From contig CM045731.1 of assembly GCA_024760905.1 (NCBI GenBank), forward strand, positions 55,958,125 through 56,022,124: a DNA stretch of 64,000 bases, read 5' to 3'. The position numbers and the translations under genes were made by a program. This DNA is from Plotosus lineatus (taxonomy: Eukaryota; Chordata; Actinopteri; Siluriformes; Plotosidae). The first letter of the stretch is position 1, and each line of letters starts with the position of its first letter. Positions 35,201 to 46,856 of this stretch are shown here, one piece after another. The notes beneath the pieces were generated by a model that was not told the DNA's origin, did not search any database, and saw nothing but the letters and a program-made list of their open reading frames with translations.

Positions 35201-38200
35201 GCCCAATCCCTTTCTTCAATGAATAAAATGTTTCAATCAATCAAGTATAACCGCAAACCTTTTGGAGGGCGTCGCCCCCCCCCCCCCTAAACCCCCCAGC
35301 AAGAGAGCTACCCCCACACCCCCGCAGGGGGCCTAGGCAGCCCTTGACCCCTGCCAATTTTTCCTCCTTTGCCATAAAGGCCTGTTCTCATCCCTGATAA
35401 ATAATCCTATGATTGATGATCATTCTACCTTGAGTGACTGGGGCAGTGGCCTAGAGTACACATGCAACAGCTGATTTTAGACAGGAATGTATGCATTATC
35501 ATATAATGTAGGTGAAGATTTCTCCATCAAAACACTCTTAAATAGCCTCAGACTAAGTAGGAGTCTTAATTTACATCTGAAGAACATGTCCTATCTGTTG
35601 ATTTTTGAAATTAGAACCAATAAATTGAATAAGAATCTGCCCGAAGCTGGAAGTGCCAATTCCGTTCATCTTAAACTAGCGAGCCGATTGACCCGATCAA
35701 TTTAGAATCGAAGTCGACATTTATTGCAAGATTTCAACAAAACACAATAAACTGGACTGGTCCCACAACACCAACGCCCTGTACAAGAAGGACCAGAGTC
35801 GCCTCCACCTTCTGAGGAGACTTGGGTCCTTCGGTGTATGCAGACCTCTGCTCAGGATTTTTTATGACTCTGTGGTAGCCTCTGCAATCCTCTACGCTGC
35901 CATCTGCTGGGCCCCGGGCAGCACAGAGCGGGACAGGAAGAGACTGAACAAGCTGGTCAGGAGGGCCAGCGCTGTCCTAGGCTGCCGGAGGTGAGTGAGA
36001 GGAGGATGGTGGCAAAGCTCACATCCATCCTGTTCAACAGCTCTCACCCACTTCACCAGACTGTAGAGGAGCTGAGCAGCTCCTTCAGTGGACGACTGAG
36101 ACATCCTCAGTGCAGGAAGGAGCGCTACCGCAGGTCGTTCATTCCCACCGCTGTCAGACTGTACAACGCCACTTTGTAACTGTCTGTGAAAATACCGGTT
36201 ATGTGCAATAAAAACCCCGTGCACTTTAATCAACCACATCTACCCCACTGACTGTGAACCATATCAACCCATCTACTCTGCCCTCAGATACATTACACTT
36301 TAATATAGGCCAGTCTATAAAGTTGCTCCATTCTTTTCTTTTATTGTTTATTAATTTATACTATTTATGTATCTATTTATTTATTTACTTATATAATATA
36401 TATGTACGTGTGTATGTTTGTACTTGTATCTATTTTTGCACACCCTACTGATAGTACCTCAAGAGCCTGTAACAGTGAATTTCTCCATTGTGAGATTAAT
36501 AAAGCTGTATCTTATCTTATCTTATCTTATCTAGAAATGTATATTACTCACCCAGGTATAGAATGAATAAATCAGAAATTACAGTATCCTGCTCAGACGT
36601 GTCCATTATGGTGGTGGCCATTTTGATAATCATATTGATAATCAATACCACTTTTTTAAGGGGTGTTCGCAATTAAATAGCCTTGCACATCACACTCGTT
36701 TATTCTTGAGATTCAATTCAAGTTTCATTTAAAACGAGATAAAAATGTCCAAATTTTAGTACATAGTTTCTTCTTTTCCTTTCAGCTGTTTCCTTCCCCT
36801 GTTCAGGGGTCACCACAGCAAATCATCTGCCTCCATCTCACCCTATCCTCTGCATCTTCTTCTCTTACACCAACTACCTTCATGTTCTCCTTCACCACAT
36901 CCATAAATCTTCTGTTTGGTCTTCCTCCAGGCCTTCTGCTTGGTATTTTCACCTCAGCATCCTACTAGCAATATATTCACTATCCCTCCTCTGTACATGT
37001 CCAAACCATCTCAATCTAGCCTCTCTTACTTTGTCTCCAAAACCTCCTGATCCTATCCATCCTGGTTACTCCCAAAGAGAACCTCAACATTTTCATCTCT
37101 GCTGCCTCCAGCTCTGCCGACTGTCTTTTCCCCAGGGACACTGTTTCTAAACCATACAACATCGCTGGCCTCATCACCGTCTTGTACACTTTTCCTTTCA
37201 TTCTTGCTGATACCTTCCTATCACACATCACACCAGACACTTTTCTCCAACCATTCCAACCTGCCTGCACACGCTTCTTCACCTCTTTTCCACACTCTCC
37301 ATTGCTCTGGATTGTTGAGCCTAAGTACTTAAAATCCTCCACCTTCTTTCTCTGCTCCCTTTAACCTCACCGTTCCTCTTGGGTGCTTGTCGTTCACACA
37401 CATGTATTCTGATTTAGTGAGGCTAACCTTCATTCCCATCCTTTAAAGGGCATACTCCCACCTCTAGATTTTCCTGCACTTGTTCTCTGCTCTCATTACA
37501 GATCACAATGTCATCTGCTAACATCACAATGGGGAATCTTGTCTAACCTCGTCTGTCAGCCTGTCCATCACCACAGCAAACAAGAAGGGGCTCAGAGCTG
37601 ACCCTTGATGCAGTCCCACCTCAACCTTGAACTCTTCTGTCACACCGACAGCACACCTCACCACTGTCTTACATCTCTCATACATGTCCTGCACCACTCT
37701 GACATACTTCTACAGTTCTTCTCTCGGCACCCTGTCATATGCTTTCTACAGATCCACAAAGGCACAATGCAGCTCCCTCTGACCTTCTTTGTTCTTCTCT
37801 ATTAACATCCTCAAAGCAAACACTGCATCTGTGGTGCTCTTTCTTGCCATGAAACAACCAAACTGTTGTTCACAAATGCTGACCTCTGCCCTTAGTCTAG
37901 CTTCCACTATTCTTTCCAATAACTTCATCGTATGGCTCATCAAGTTTATCCCTCTGTAGTTGCCACAACTCTGCACGTCTCCCTTGTTCTTAAAAATCCG
38001 CACCAGCACACTTCTCTTCCATTCCGCCGACATCTGCTCCTTGTAAGACCTTGTTGAATATCTACTGCTACCTCTCCGAGACACTTCCATACCTCCACCG
38101 GTATGTCATCAGGACCAACTTCCTTGCCAGTCTTCATCCTCTTCAATGCCCTCATCACTTTACCCTTACTAATCTTTGCTACTTCCTGGTCCTCAATGGT

Positions 38201-41200
38201 CACCTCTTCTACTCTTTTTCTCATTTCTCTCTCATTTTCCTCATTAATCAGCTCTTCAAAGTACCCTTTCCATCTTCCAGCACACTTCTGTCATCAGTCA
38301 ATACATTTCCCTCTCTGTCCTTAATCACTCTAACTTGCTGCACGTCCTTTCCATCTCTGTCTCTCTGCTGTGCCAACCAGTCATCATATGCCATCTGTTT
38401 CGCCTTTGACACCGCTACCTTTGCCTTATACTGTGTCTCCCTGTACTCCTGTTTACTCTCTTCAGTTCTCTCAATGTCCCACTTTTTAGCTAACCTCTTC
38501 CTTTGCACACACTCCTGCACTTCCTCATTCCACCACCAAGTCTCCTTATCTACTGTCCTTCAAGAGGACATACCAAGAACTCTCCTACATGTCTCCCTCA
38601 TCATATTAGCTGTAGTTGTCCAGTCATCTGGAAGCACTCCCTGACCACTTAAAGCCTGTTTCAACTCCTCCAACACAACACGACACTTCCTTTTTCAGCT
38701 TTCACCACTTTGTCTTCTGCTCTGCCTTTGCCTTCTTCATCTTCCTCACCATCAGCGTCATCCTGCACACCACCATCCTATGCTGTTTGGCAACACTCTC
38801 ACCCACTACTACTTTGCAGTATTGACTTCCTTCAATTTACATCGTCTACACAAGATGTAGTCTTCCTGTGTGCTCCTACCTCCGCTGTTATAAGTCACCC
38901 TATACTCTTGTCTCTTCTGGAAGAAAGCATTCACCACAGCCATTTCCATCCTTTTCACAAAATCAATCATCTGTCCTTCTGTGTTCCTGTCCTGGATACC
39001 AAACCTGCCCATCACTTCCTCGTCCCCTGTGTTGCCTGCACCAACATATCTATTGAAGTCAGCATCAATGATTACTCTTTCAACTCTGGGGGTACTCTGC
39101 ATCACTTCATCTAATTCACTCCAGAATATCTCCTTCTCTTTTAGTTCACATCCTGCCTGTGGGGCATAAGCACTAACAACATTGAACATCACACCTTCAA
39201 TTTCTAACTTGAGACTCATCATTTTGTCTGACACTCTTCACTTCTAGAACATTCCTGACAAACTCCTTCAAGATGACTCCTCCATTTCTCTTCCTATCCA
39301 CACCATGATGAACAGCTTAAACCCTGCTCCTCAGCTTCTAGCCTTGCTTCCTTTCCACCTGGTCTTCTGAACACACAGTATGTCCCCCTTCCTCCTCTGC
39401 ATCATGTCAGCCAGCTCTTTTCTTGTCATAGTTCCAACATTCAAAGTCCCTACTCTCAGTCCTAGACTCATGCCTTTCCTCTTCTCTCTCTGCCTACAGA
39501 CACGCCTCCTGCCTCTCCTTCTTTGACCATCAGTAGTGCAATTTCCACCAGCACCCTGTTGGTTAGCAACACTGGTGGTGGTCGTCGTTACCTCAGGCCT
39601 TGACAATTCGCATTCTGTGTTCTCGCACAAGTTTTATGCCGGATGCCCTTCCTGTCACAACCCTCTGCATTTATCCGGGCTTGGGAACGGCATGAGGACG
39701 GACACTGGCTTGTGCCTCTTCTCATTGATGCATTTTTGGTACCTAGTTTGTAGTGGTTATATGCTACCGATTTTTTTAAAGAACCGGCAATCTTCTTGGG
39801 GATATTAAAAAATATCAAGTTTTCGGGAAAAAAACGGCAAAATATACACCTCACAAACCGGGTATGTCTCAAAAGCTGGAGCCTCACCGCTAAATATGGA
39901 AATGCTTTTGACCACGTCCGCCATATCATTGCAACGATTTTGTAGACCGTACAATTGCAACCAGGTCACAATACAAAACAAATGAGATCTCATCAAAACA
40001 AAGTCACTCTAATCAAGGTTGGTGTAAAATCAACACAAACTTGGTCTAAAATTGAAATGTTCTTTTTCTATGAACATTGCTGAATTTGGTACCACTGGAA
40101 CAGGAATGAAATAATAAACTTTTAACACATTTATTTAGCATTATTTGATTACAAGGGCTCTATTTACAGGTTGAAATTTGAATTTAAACCATTGGATATG
40201 TATTTATTGATATTATATACACATACATGTACGTATGTCAGTCGGGTGGGTTGGGGGGTGATCCTACTAGCTCTAAGTTATGAATTTTGTCTTACTTTGT
40301 TCATATTATTAAATTGTATATAGTTTATGTCCTGGTCTGTCATGCTTTGCTGGTTTCACCGGGCAATTTCAATCCTCTAAATTTTCCTATCCGTAACAAG
40401 TGGGGGCTCGTCTGATAGAATCCATTAGGCATACGTAACAGCCACAGTCATTTGCGATCTCTAGCAATTAATCTTGTACAGATATGCTGGATTCACCTGG
40501 TTTGTTGACAAATGGGTTGCAGATCAATTCTTTGGGTCTCCCTGGGTCTTTTGTGGTTGGGAAGTAGCGCTCGAACTCTTATAAAGCAAAGATGGTGCAC
40601 CAGCTGAGAGAATGAAGGCTCAGTCTCACCCAAAACCCTCGCTAATGCTTGAAACATGTCCAACATGCCTCTGTTCATGTGCAGTCCTCACAGATCCAGT
40701 TTTGAAGGCTTCATTGCCTCATTAAGAGAGCTGGACACCACATATTATACAGAGCGGGCTTGGTGTGTGGGAATCACCTGTTGCAAGAAATCCATATTTC
40801 ATGTAGGACTCCTAGCATTGTCTGTTAAAACCTTCGTTTTTCTCAGAAGTTGTGGGCTCTTCTTCTGTCTCTTTACAGGGCCTTTTCCTCTTTGCAAAGA
40901 AACTTTCTAAAGTCTTCTGTTTCTTACTCATTATGCTTGTGGGTTACATTTTGGCACAAATATGACCAAGATGTAGCCCAGAGAATCTGGTTACTTTTCA
41001 AAATAAAATATTTTTCAAAAATAAATGATTGTTCAGACTCAGATACTGTAATAGATAAAACAGAAATAATTAATTATTTCATGTACGGCCCGGTATCAAG
41101 TGATCCACAGACCAGTACTGGTCTGCAGCTAGGTTGGGGACCACTGATATAGTATTATCAAAATCAAATTCTCTTCCCAGGTATAATAAATAAACATGTG

Positions 41201-41399
41201 AATTGATGCATTGTATTATACATACAAATTCTCATTAATGTCTGCTTTGCGTTTTTGTTGTTTTTCAGTTTGCCTGCGTATCCAGATCAATCCTCAGAAC
41301 AAAGCAGAGTTTTTATCTATCTCCCCGGAAAGAGCCTTTGCTGACTTCCTTTTCGCCCACACTGTGCTCCACCTGGTCGTCATCAACTTCGTTGGATGA
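32289..41399 (+). CDS. dad1: defender against cell death 1 (OST subunit), complete
   Basis: DAD1/Ost2 is a small membrane subunit of the oligosaccharyltransferase that transfers glycans to Asn in the ER; its loss triggers apoptosis. Two coding exons, 32289-32499 and 41269-41399, join within a Val codon to give 113 residues, the family's usual length. Landmarks: [21 protein letters not shown] (shown in part), [46 protein letters not shown], and the very C-terminal HLVVINFVG. Three hydrophobic segments lie at about residues 28-50, 53-74 and 93-112. The start is the first ATG, context AAAAATGGC. The 8.77-kb intron is packed with transposons, yet the reading frame and splice sites are intact. Confidence 0.97.
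32735..32990 (+). repeat. tRNA-derived SINE, third type
   Basis: Head GTTGTGGTTAGAGTGCTGC and B box GGGTTCAAATCATGG, but a body unlike the other SINEs here (CAGTAGTATAAATGGGTACC, CTCTAAGACACTTCATGG). In the dad1 intron. Confidence 0.6.
33318..33571. mobile_element. hAT MITE with perfect 8-bp duplication
   Basis: ATAGTAAG is exact at 33310-33317 and 33572-33579. Ends are CATTGCTGTAGTGG and CCACTACAGCATTG, inverted repeats with one mismatch. 254 bp, no coding sequence. Confidence 0.88.
33883..35033 (-). mobile_element. Tigger-like element with transposase tail remnant
   Basis: The left end CAGTAGGCCCTCGATATTCGC is matched by the inverse of the right end GCGAATAGTCAAGGGCCTA. The minus strand near 34720-34790 has an acidic stretch ([18 protein letters not shown]) before a stop, like a Tigger transposase C-terminus. 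GAGCAGCTCAGCCACGCCCC is repeated at about 34301 and 34437. Right end approximate. Confidence 0.7.
35040..35704. other. dad1 intron, nothing recognised
   Basis: Contains a C-run at about 35275-35288. No gene or clear repeat identified. Confidence 0.5.
35705..36534 (+). mobile_element. LINE 3' end with (TATCT)n tail, copy 2
   Basis: Longer than copy 1 at 18600-19277. It starts in the C-terminal reverse transcriptase ([44 protein letters not shown]) and ends in the same 3'UTR and TATCT repeats. A deletion near 35985 removes about 20 bases present in copy 1 and shifts the frame. Same orientation as dad1. Confidence 0.82.
36772..39735 (-). mobile_element. RTE-like LINE, copy 2
   Basis: Near full-length minus-strand copy. 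The 5'UTR end is at about 39640-39735 (inverse of GGAAGGGCATCCGGCAT), the endonuclease at 39630-38809 ([24 protein letters not shown]) and the reverse transcriptase at about 38520-37016 ([39 protein letters not shown]). The C-terminus breaks off near 37016. The 3' end is the inverse of GGTGACCCCTGAACAGGGG at 36800. Many frameshifts, and the FADD region is damaged. In the dad1 intron. Confidence 0.88.
39736..40197. other. dad1 intron, nothing recognised
   Basis: No gene or clear repeat. The MITE piece at 40198-40263 follows it. Confidence 0.45.
40198..40263 (+). repeat. Tigger MITE fragment, copy C
   Basis: TATTTATTGATATTATATAC through GTGATCCTACT, as in copies A and D. Both terminal repeats are missing. 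Confidence 0.7.
40401..40417 (+). repeat. possible old LTR boundary / primer-binding site
   Basis: GTAACAAG is followed by TGGGGGCTCGTCTGATA, similar to the tRNA-Pro primer-binding site of the provirus at 46232, preceded by a plausible LTR end (AACA). No other LTR features are certain. Confidence 0.3.
40440..41147 (-). mobile_element. hAT remnant, ZBED/GTF2IRD2-like transposase
   Basis: Minus strand. The right terminal part is GGTTGGGGACCACTG. The transposase start codon is at 40931 (begins [18 protein letters not shown]), followed after a frameshift by a BED-finger-like stretch ([19 protein letters not shown]). Further left are a piece open at 40493-40678 and, near 40495-40560, [18 protein letters not shown] and [10 protein letters not shown] in another frame. 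The catalytic centre is deleted. Non-functional; left border uncertain. Confidence 0.78.
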
Positions 41400-41564
41400 A
41401 GTAATCCTGAGGTGTATGTGAAACAGATGGTAGGATCCGAACGAGTTCTTGCATGTGTACATCACCACTTTGTATTATTTGGGGAAAGGGTATGTGTGGT
41501 GGCATATTCACACAGGATAGAATAACGGCACGTTCTGAAGTTTTCAAAGCTTCTTTGATATTTA

Positions 41565-42815
41565 TCAGTCCATTCAATCCTGCTAGGGTTGCATGGAGCC
41601 TATCCCAGCCGACTCTGTGTGAAGGCTACTAGTTGATCATAGCACACCCACACCTAGGGACAATTTGAAACAGCTAATGTGCATGTTTTTGGACTATGGG
41701 AGGAAAGCCATACAGACGCTCCCCAACTTACGTTTTTGTTCGGTTCTGGACGGCTGAACGCAAGTTGAAGAAAAACGTAAGTTGTTACTGTATGTTCCAG
41801 TGACGTATGACGTTCATACTGTACTATACATCCATAAATACCATTACTGTATCTCATAAAACACCCCTAAATCAATTATTATAAACACAACATTGTAATA
41901 TATCAAATTATATCAACATTAATTTCAAATAAATTAAATTCAAGCAAAATAATTTCAAATAGATAAATTTTAATCAAATTCACTCATCAAATATCAAATA
42001 CAGTATCAAATATAATCTTTAACATTCTCTATGATGCGATTTTTCTGCTTGTAAATGGTTCCGATGGTCGACAGATGGTCACTTTACATGAAGCTGAGCT
42101 GAGTCACTTTAAATGAAGCTTAAAATAGCCAATCAACGCTTAGAATATGTGAGGCGCTCCACCGAAAGTAGTTCACTTGCTTGTGCTTGAGACAAAGCGC
42201 GGGTTATCCGGACTTTGGCTCGTTCACGTGAGCAAGGTCGCCTCTTTCTTTTCTGGATTCGGGTTTTCATTCATTTTACAACTCTTTTGGCTTAACTGAG
42301 TGTGCATGGTAGATTGTGCCGATCCGAGCAGATAGTTAATTCAGTCTTGGGAAAACTGGAAATTCCGGCATATGCTGGAAAACTTGCACCATGCTAGTAG
42401 GCTTACGCTTCTGACCAACCATATTTGCTTAGGGTTACAAAAGTCCGCAAAATAGTGTAAACACAAAGATCACAGAGACGTCTTAACGCAAGGGTAACAC
42501 GCCCTGAACTGGGAAGAAGCAGGGGCACGTTCTGTCTGTTTGTAAATAACGGACGCAGCATCACTGCGTCATTACGTCAGCGTACTACGTAGGTACGTCT
42601 CGTACTACAGAGAGCATGCGAAACTCAAAATTTGACTTTTTTTTTTTTTTTTTTTTTTTTTAAACCCCGTAAAATCGAAAAAACGAATGAACGTAAGTCG
42701 GGGAGCATCTGTAAAAGCATGGGAAGAACATGCAAACTCCACACAAAAACTTGAACCCAGGACCTGCTTGCTGTGAGGTGGATGTGCTGACCACTACACC
42801 ACTGTGCCTCCTTGC
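41565..42815 (-). repeat. tRNA-derived SINE, split by Tigger-like element
   Basis: Left part 41565-41710 (CATTCAATCCTGCTAGGG, CCGACTCTGTGTGAAGGC, ACAATTTGAAACAGC). Right part 42714-42815 (GAACATGCAAACTCCACAC, GAACCCAGGACCTGCTTGC, CCACTACACCACTGTGCC). Reverse orientation. Confidence 0.85.
41713..42711. mobile_element. Tigger/mariner-type element in the SINE
   Basis: TA at 41711-41712 and 42712-42713. The left end CAGACGCTCCCCAACTTACG is matched by the inverse of the right end CGTAAGTCGGGGAGCATCTG, with two mismatches. 999 bp, no open transposase seen. It lies between the dad1 stop codon and its probable 3'UTR exon. Confidence 0.85.
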
Positions 42816-42922
42816 TAGAATGTCACATTGGAATCCTCCAAACCAATTATACAGAGTGCAATCATGAAAATCATTGTGTTTTGGTGTAATTTCAACATGT
42901 GAAAAATTTCTCTTTCTTTCAG

Positions 42923-43140
42923 ATTAGCTGAAGAGACATGACAGCCATCCTCCTATGGTCAGCTTTCATGAAGAATGATCACCCCGAAATACACACATCT
43001 GATTTGGTGTCTCTTTGTTCTCTTTGCAGAATTACCCGTAACCATGTATTTGGCTAATTAATTCTCTCGTCACCTGTTTGGAAAACAGATTTTTTTTAAT
43101 TTGCTGATCTTTACAAATAAATAACATGAAACAACAAAAG
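42923..43140 (+). other. dad1: probable dad1 3'UTR exon
   Basis: After the stop codon (41399) no AATAAA follows in the contiguous sequence. A donor CAGATG|GTAGG at 41430 and an acceptor TCTTTCTTTCAG|A at 42922 define a candidate intron of 1.49 kb holding the SINE and Tigger insertion. The second exon would use AATAAA at 43116-43121. Inferred; no transcript evidence. Confidence 0.45.
43116..43121 (+). promoter_or_regulatory. dad1 polyadenylation signal (candidate)
   Basis: AATAAA within ACAAATAAATAAC, about 190 nt into the proposed last exon. Confidence 0.45.
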
Positions 43141-43500
43141 ATGACTGAAGTATTTTGTGACTTGTGTATGAGAAGTGAGACAAATGCAGTCTGTATTGGG
43201 TTCATATTATAAATGGGAGTTTCATGTTTCATTTCTCTCTTCCTTAAATTCAGTTTTATTTGTATCACACCTTTTATGATTGACAGTGTAACAAAGCTGT
43301 TTAACACAGTAAAACGGTGAAAGTTGGGGCTAACAAAGTATAAAAGACTTTAAATATTTCCTATTACCCATACATATCCGTAATGAGCAAGACCGTAGCA
43401 AGGAAAAACGCTGTTGGTAGTTGTGAAGAAGAAGCTTTGAGAGGAACCAGACCCAAAAGGGAAACCCAACCTCGTTTGGATGAAACCATAAAAATATTTA
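43141..43500. other. unclassified interspersed repeat
   Basis: TTTTATTTGTATCACACC and the inverse of GGGTCTGGTTCCTCTCAAAG resemble repeat segments I know from many fish 3' flanks. No gene. Confidence 0.35.
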
Positions 43501-45654
43501 TATCCTTTTCCTTTCGGCTGCTCCCTTCAGGGGTTCACACACATGTATTCTGTTTCACTGAGGCTAATCTTCATTCCTCTCCTTTCCAGGGCATACCTCC
43601 ATTTGTTCTGTGCTCTCACTACAGATCACAATGTCATGTGAAAACATCATAGTCCATGGAGATTCCTGTCTAACCTTATCTGTCAGCCTGTCCATCACCA
43701 TAGCAAATAAGGAGGGGCTCAGAGCTGACCCTTGAATCAGTCCCACCTCCTCCTTGAACTCTTGTCATGCCAACAGCACATCTCATCACTGTCTTACATC
43801 TTTCATACATGTACTGCACTATTCGAAAATACTTCTCTGCCACTCCAGACTTCCTCATGCAATACCACAGTTCCTCTCTCGGCACCCTGTCATATGCTTT
43901 CTCCAGATCCACAAAGGCACAGTGCAGCTCCCTCTGACCTTCTCTATTAGCATCCTCAAAGCAAACACTGTATGTGGTGCTCTTTCTTGGCATGAAGCTA
44001 AACTTGTTCATAAATGCTGACCTCTGCCCTTAGTCTAGCCTCCACTATTTTTTCCCATAACTTCATCGTATGGCTCATAAACTTTAATCTCCCTGTAGTT
44101 GCCACAACTCTGCACGTCTCCTTTGTTCTTAAAAATGGGCACCAGCACACTTCTCCATTCCTCTCACTCTAAGACCTTGTTGAATGTTCTTGTCAGAAAA
44201 TCTACTGCTACCTCTCCTCGACACTGCCATATCTCCACCGGTATGTCATCAGGACCAATTGCCTTTCCATTCTTCAGCCTCTTCAATGCCCTCCTCAATT
44301 CACCCTTACTAATCTTTGCTACTTCCTGGTCCTCAACGGTCACCTCTTCTACTCTTTTTTTTCTCTCTTATTTTTTTTTCTTCTTCCTCTTCTCTCTTTC
44401 CATGAGGGAATGAGGGAAATTCATCAGCTCTTCAAAGTACCCTTTCCATCTTCCCAGCACACTTGTCATCAGTCACACATTTCCCTCTCTATCCTTAATC
44501 ACTCTAACTTGCTGCACGTCCTTCCCATCTCTATTTCTCTGCTGTGCCAACCTGTATAAATCATTTTCTCCCTCCTTACTGTCCAACCTAGCATACAAGT
44601 CATCATACGCCCTCTGTTTGACCTTTGACACTGCCTTGCGCTGTCTCCCTGTACTCCTGTTTACTCTCTTCAGTCCTCTCTATGTCACACTTCTTCTTAG
44701 CTAACCTCTTCCTTTGTACACACTCCTGCACTTCCTCATTCCACCACCAAGTCTCCTTATCCACTTTCTCTCCAGAGGACGCACAAAGTACTCTTCTACC
44801 TGTCTCTTTGATCACATTACCTGTAGTTATCCAGTCATCTGGAAGCACATCCTGACCATCCAAAACCTGTTTCAAATCCTTGAAGACATCATGACACTTT
44901 CTTTTTCAGCTTCCACCACTTTGTCTTCTGCTCTGCCTTTGCCTTCTTCACCTTCCTCACCATCAGTGTCATCCTGGATACCACCATCCTATGCTGTCTG
45001 GCAATACTCTCACCCGCTACTACTTTGTAGTCACCGACTTCCTTTAAATTACATCTACACAAGATGTAGTCTACTGTGCTCCTACCTTTGCTTTTATTTC
45101 ACCCTTTGCTCCTGTCTCTTCTGGAAGAAAGCATTCACCACAGCCATTTCCATCCTTTTCACAAAATCAATCAACATCTGTCCTTCTGTGTTCCTGTCCT
45201 GGATACCAAACCTGCCCATCACTTCCTCGTCCCCTCCTGTTCCCTGCACCAACATGTCCATTGAAGTCTGCATCAATGACCACTCTTTCTTCTCTGGGGG
45301 TACTCTGGGTCACTTCGTCGATCTCACTCCAGAATCTTTCCTTCTCTTCTAGCTCACATCCTGCCTGTGGGGCATAAGCACTGACAACATTGAACATCAC
45401 ACCTTCAATTTCTAACTTGAGTGTCAGACAGAGTGATGAGGCTCTTTTCACTTCTAAAACCTTCCTGACAAACTCCTTCAAGATGACTCCTACTCCATTT
45501 CTCTTCCCATCCACACCATGAAAAAACAGCTTAAACCCTGCTCCGAAGCTTTTAGCCTCGCTACCTTTCCACCTTGTCTCCTGAACACACAGTATGTCCA
45601 CCTTCCTCCTCTGGATCATGTCAGCCAGCTCTCTATCTTTTCTTGTCATAGTTG

Positions 45655-46227
45655 TGTAAAAGTGTATCACATTATCATGTTCTCTGCTGCACATACTGTT
45701 TTATATAAGTGTATAATGGTGCTTTATTTTTCTATGTTTTGCTATACTTAAATGTTTGTTGAGAATAATCAAATGGAATGCTTAAGGGGCCATTCTTCAT
45801 GTCTGTTGTAAAAGTGCATACTTAAACAGAAGTGCATGCTGGGTACCCGTGACACACAGCCTTTCACTGTTAGTGTGACCTTCAACAGACTCGGCAGTTT
45901 CTAGCTGTAGATTACTTCGAGGTCAGGAGGTGTGTGTGGGGGGGGGGGGGGTGTTTGGGGGTTGTGACGCTCCCGAAAAGAGCCCAGATTTATCGCATCC
46001 TGTTGAGATAACAACGCATCAAAGACCCAGTCACAAACCCGGAAGGAGGAACCTGCTCCGCAGCCCTTAAAAGCACCCCCCGCGAGGGAGACCTCAGACC
46101 TTAACTAGCGTGTCGTTTATGCATGTTTGTTGGGTCTCCGTCCTCTGCAGACGACGCAATAAAGCTTCTCATATTCAACTCAAAACCAGTCTCCAGTCGT
46201 CGTCTTCCACATTCAACGGACCTAACA
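45655..46227 (+). repeat. 5' LTR of provirus
   Basis: 573 bp. A TATA-like TTAAAAG is at 46067-46073 and AATAAA at 46158-46163, as expected for U3 and R. A long G-run lies at about 45938-45950. It is followed by a 4-nt spacer and then the primer-binding site. Confidence 0.95.
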
Positions 46228-46231
46228 GTTT

Positions 46232-46249
46232 TGGGGGCTCGTCCGGGAT
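46232..46249 (+). promoter_or_regulatory. tRNA-Pro primer-binding site
   Basis: TGGGGGCTCGTCCGGGAT, the 18-nt complement of the tRNA-Pro 3' end, which is used by many gammaretroviruses. It begins 4 nt after the LTR. Confidence 0.93.
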
Positions 46250-46589
46250 GTGGTAGAGGAACGTGAGTTGAAGAAATTTGACCCAAACTTTTGGCCGGCA
46301 ATCACTAACAGGTAAGCAGAACCTGTTTAAATCGAACTCTGCATATTGACTAAACTAAAAACTGTCCTCTTCGGAAGTTTGAAGAAGGATTAAAAAGAGT
46401 TGTATGAGAACCTAATTTTAAGATTTAAGGTAAATTAAGAGAGATAAGAGATTTAAGAGTGAACATAGACGCGCCTCGGAGGTGGCGTACCCTCCCGGTC
46501 TCTGACGAGGGGCCGTGGTAACGGCTGGGTTGGAGTCCCGGGGATTGAGGCTCCCCAAAGTACCACGTCAGTGCTATAAAACTACGTCG

Positions 46590-46856
46590 GGTGAAAGGCC
46601 CTCAACGAATCAGCCGTTGAAAGCATGCGTCTATGCGGGTGAAAGGCCCCCAAAACGCGGAGGTATTGGAAGCATTAATTGGGTGAAAGGCCCCCAATAC
46701 GCGCAGGTATTGGAAGCATTAATTGGGTGAAAGGCCCCCAATACGCGGAGGTATTGGAAGCATTAATTGGGTGAAAGGCCCCCAATACGCGGAGGTATTG
46801 GAAGCATTAATTGGGTGAAAGGCCCCCAACACGCGAAGGTGTTGGAAGCATTAAAG
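46590..46856 (+). repeat. 44-bp tandem hairpin array in viral leader
   Basis: Units start GGGTGAAAGGCCC at 46637, 46681, 46725, 46769 and 46813 (period exactly 44). A diverged older unit is at about 46590-46636. Each unit has an inverted repeat around a 6-nt loop: CCAATAC / GTATTGG with loop GCGGAG or GCGCAG. The last unit has CCAACAC / GTGTTGG, changed on both sides. It sits between the primer-binding site and gag, where packaging or translation signals lie. Confidence 0.9.

Noticed and set aside
46637..46856. Regular 44-bp repeats resembling a CRISPR array
   Set aside because: The units are contiguous tandem repeats without unique spacers, lie in a retroviral leader, and the DNA is vertebrate.
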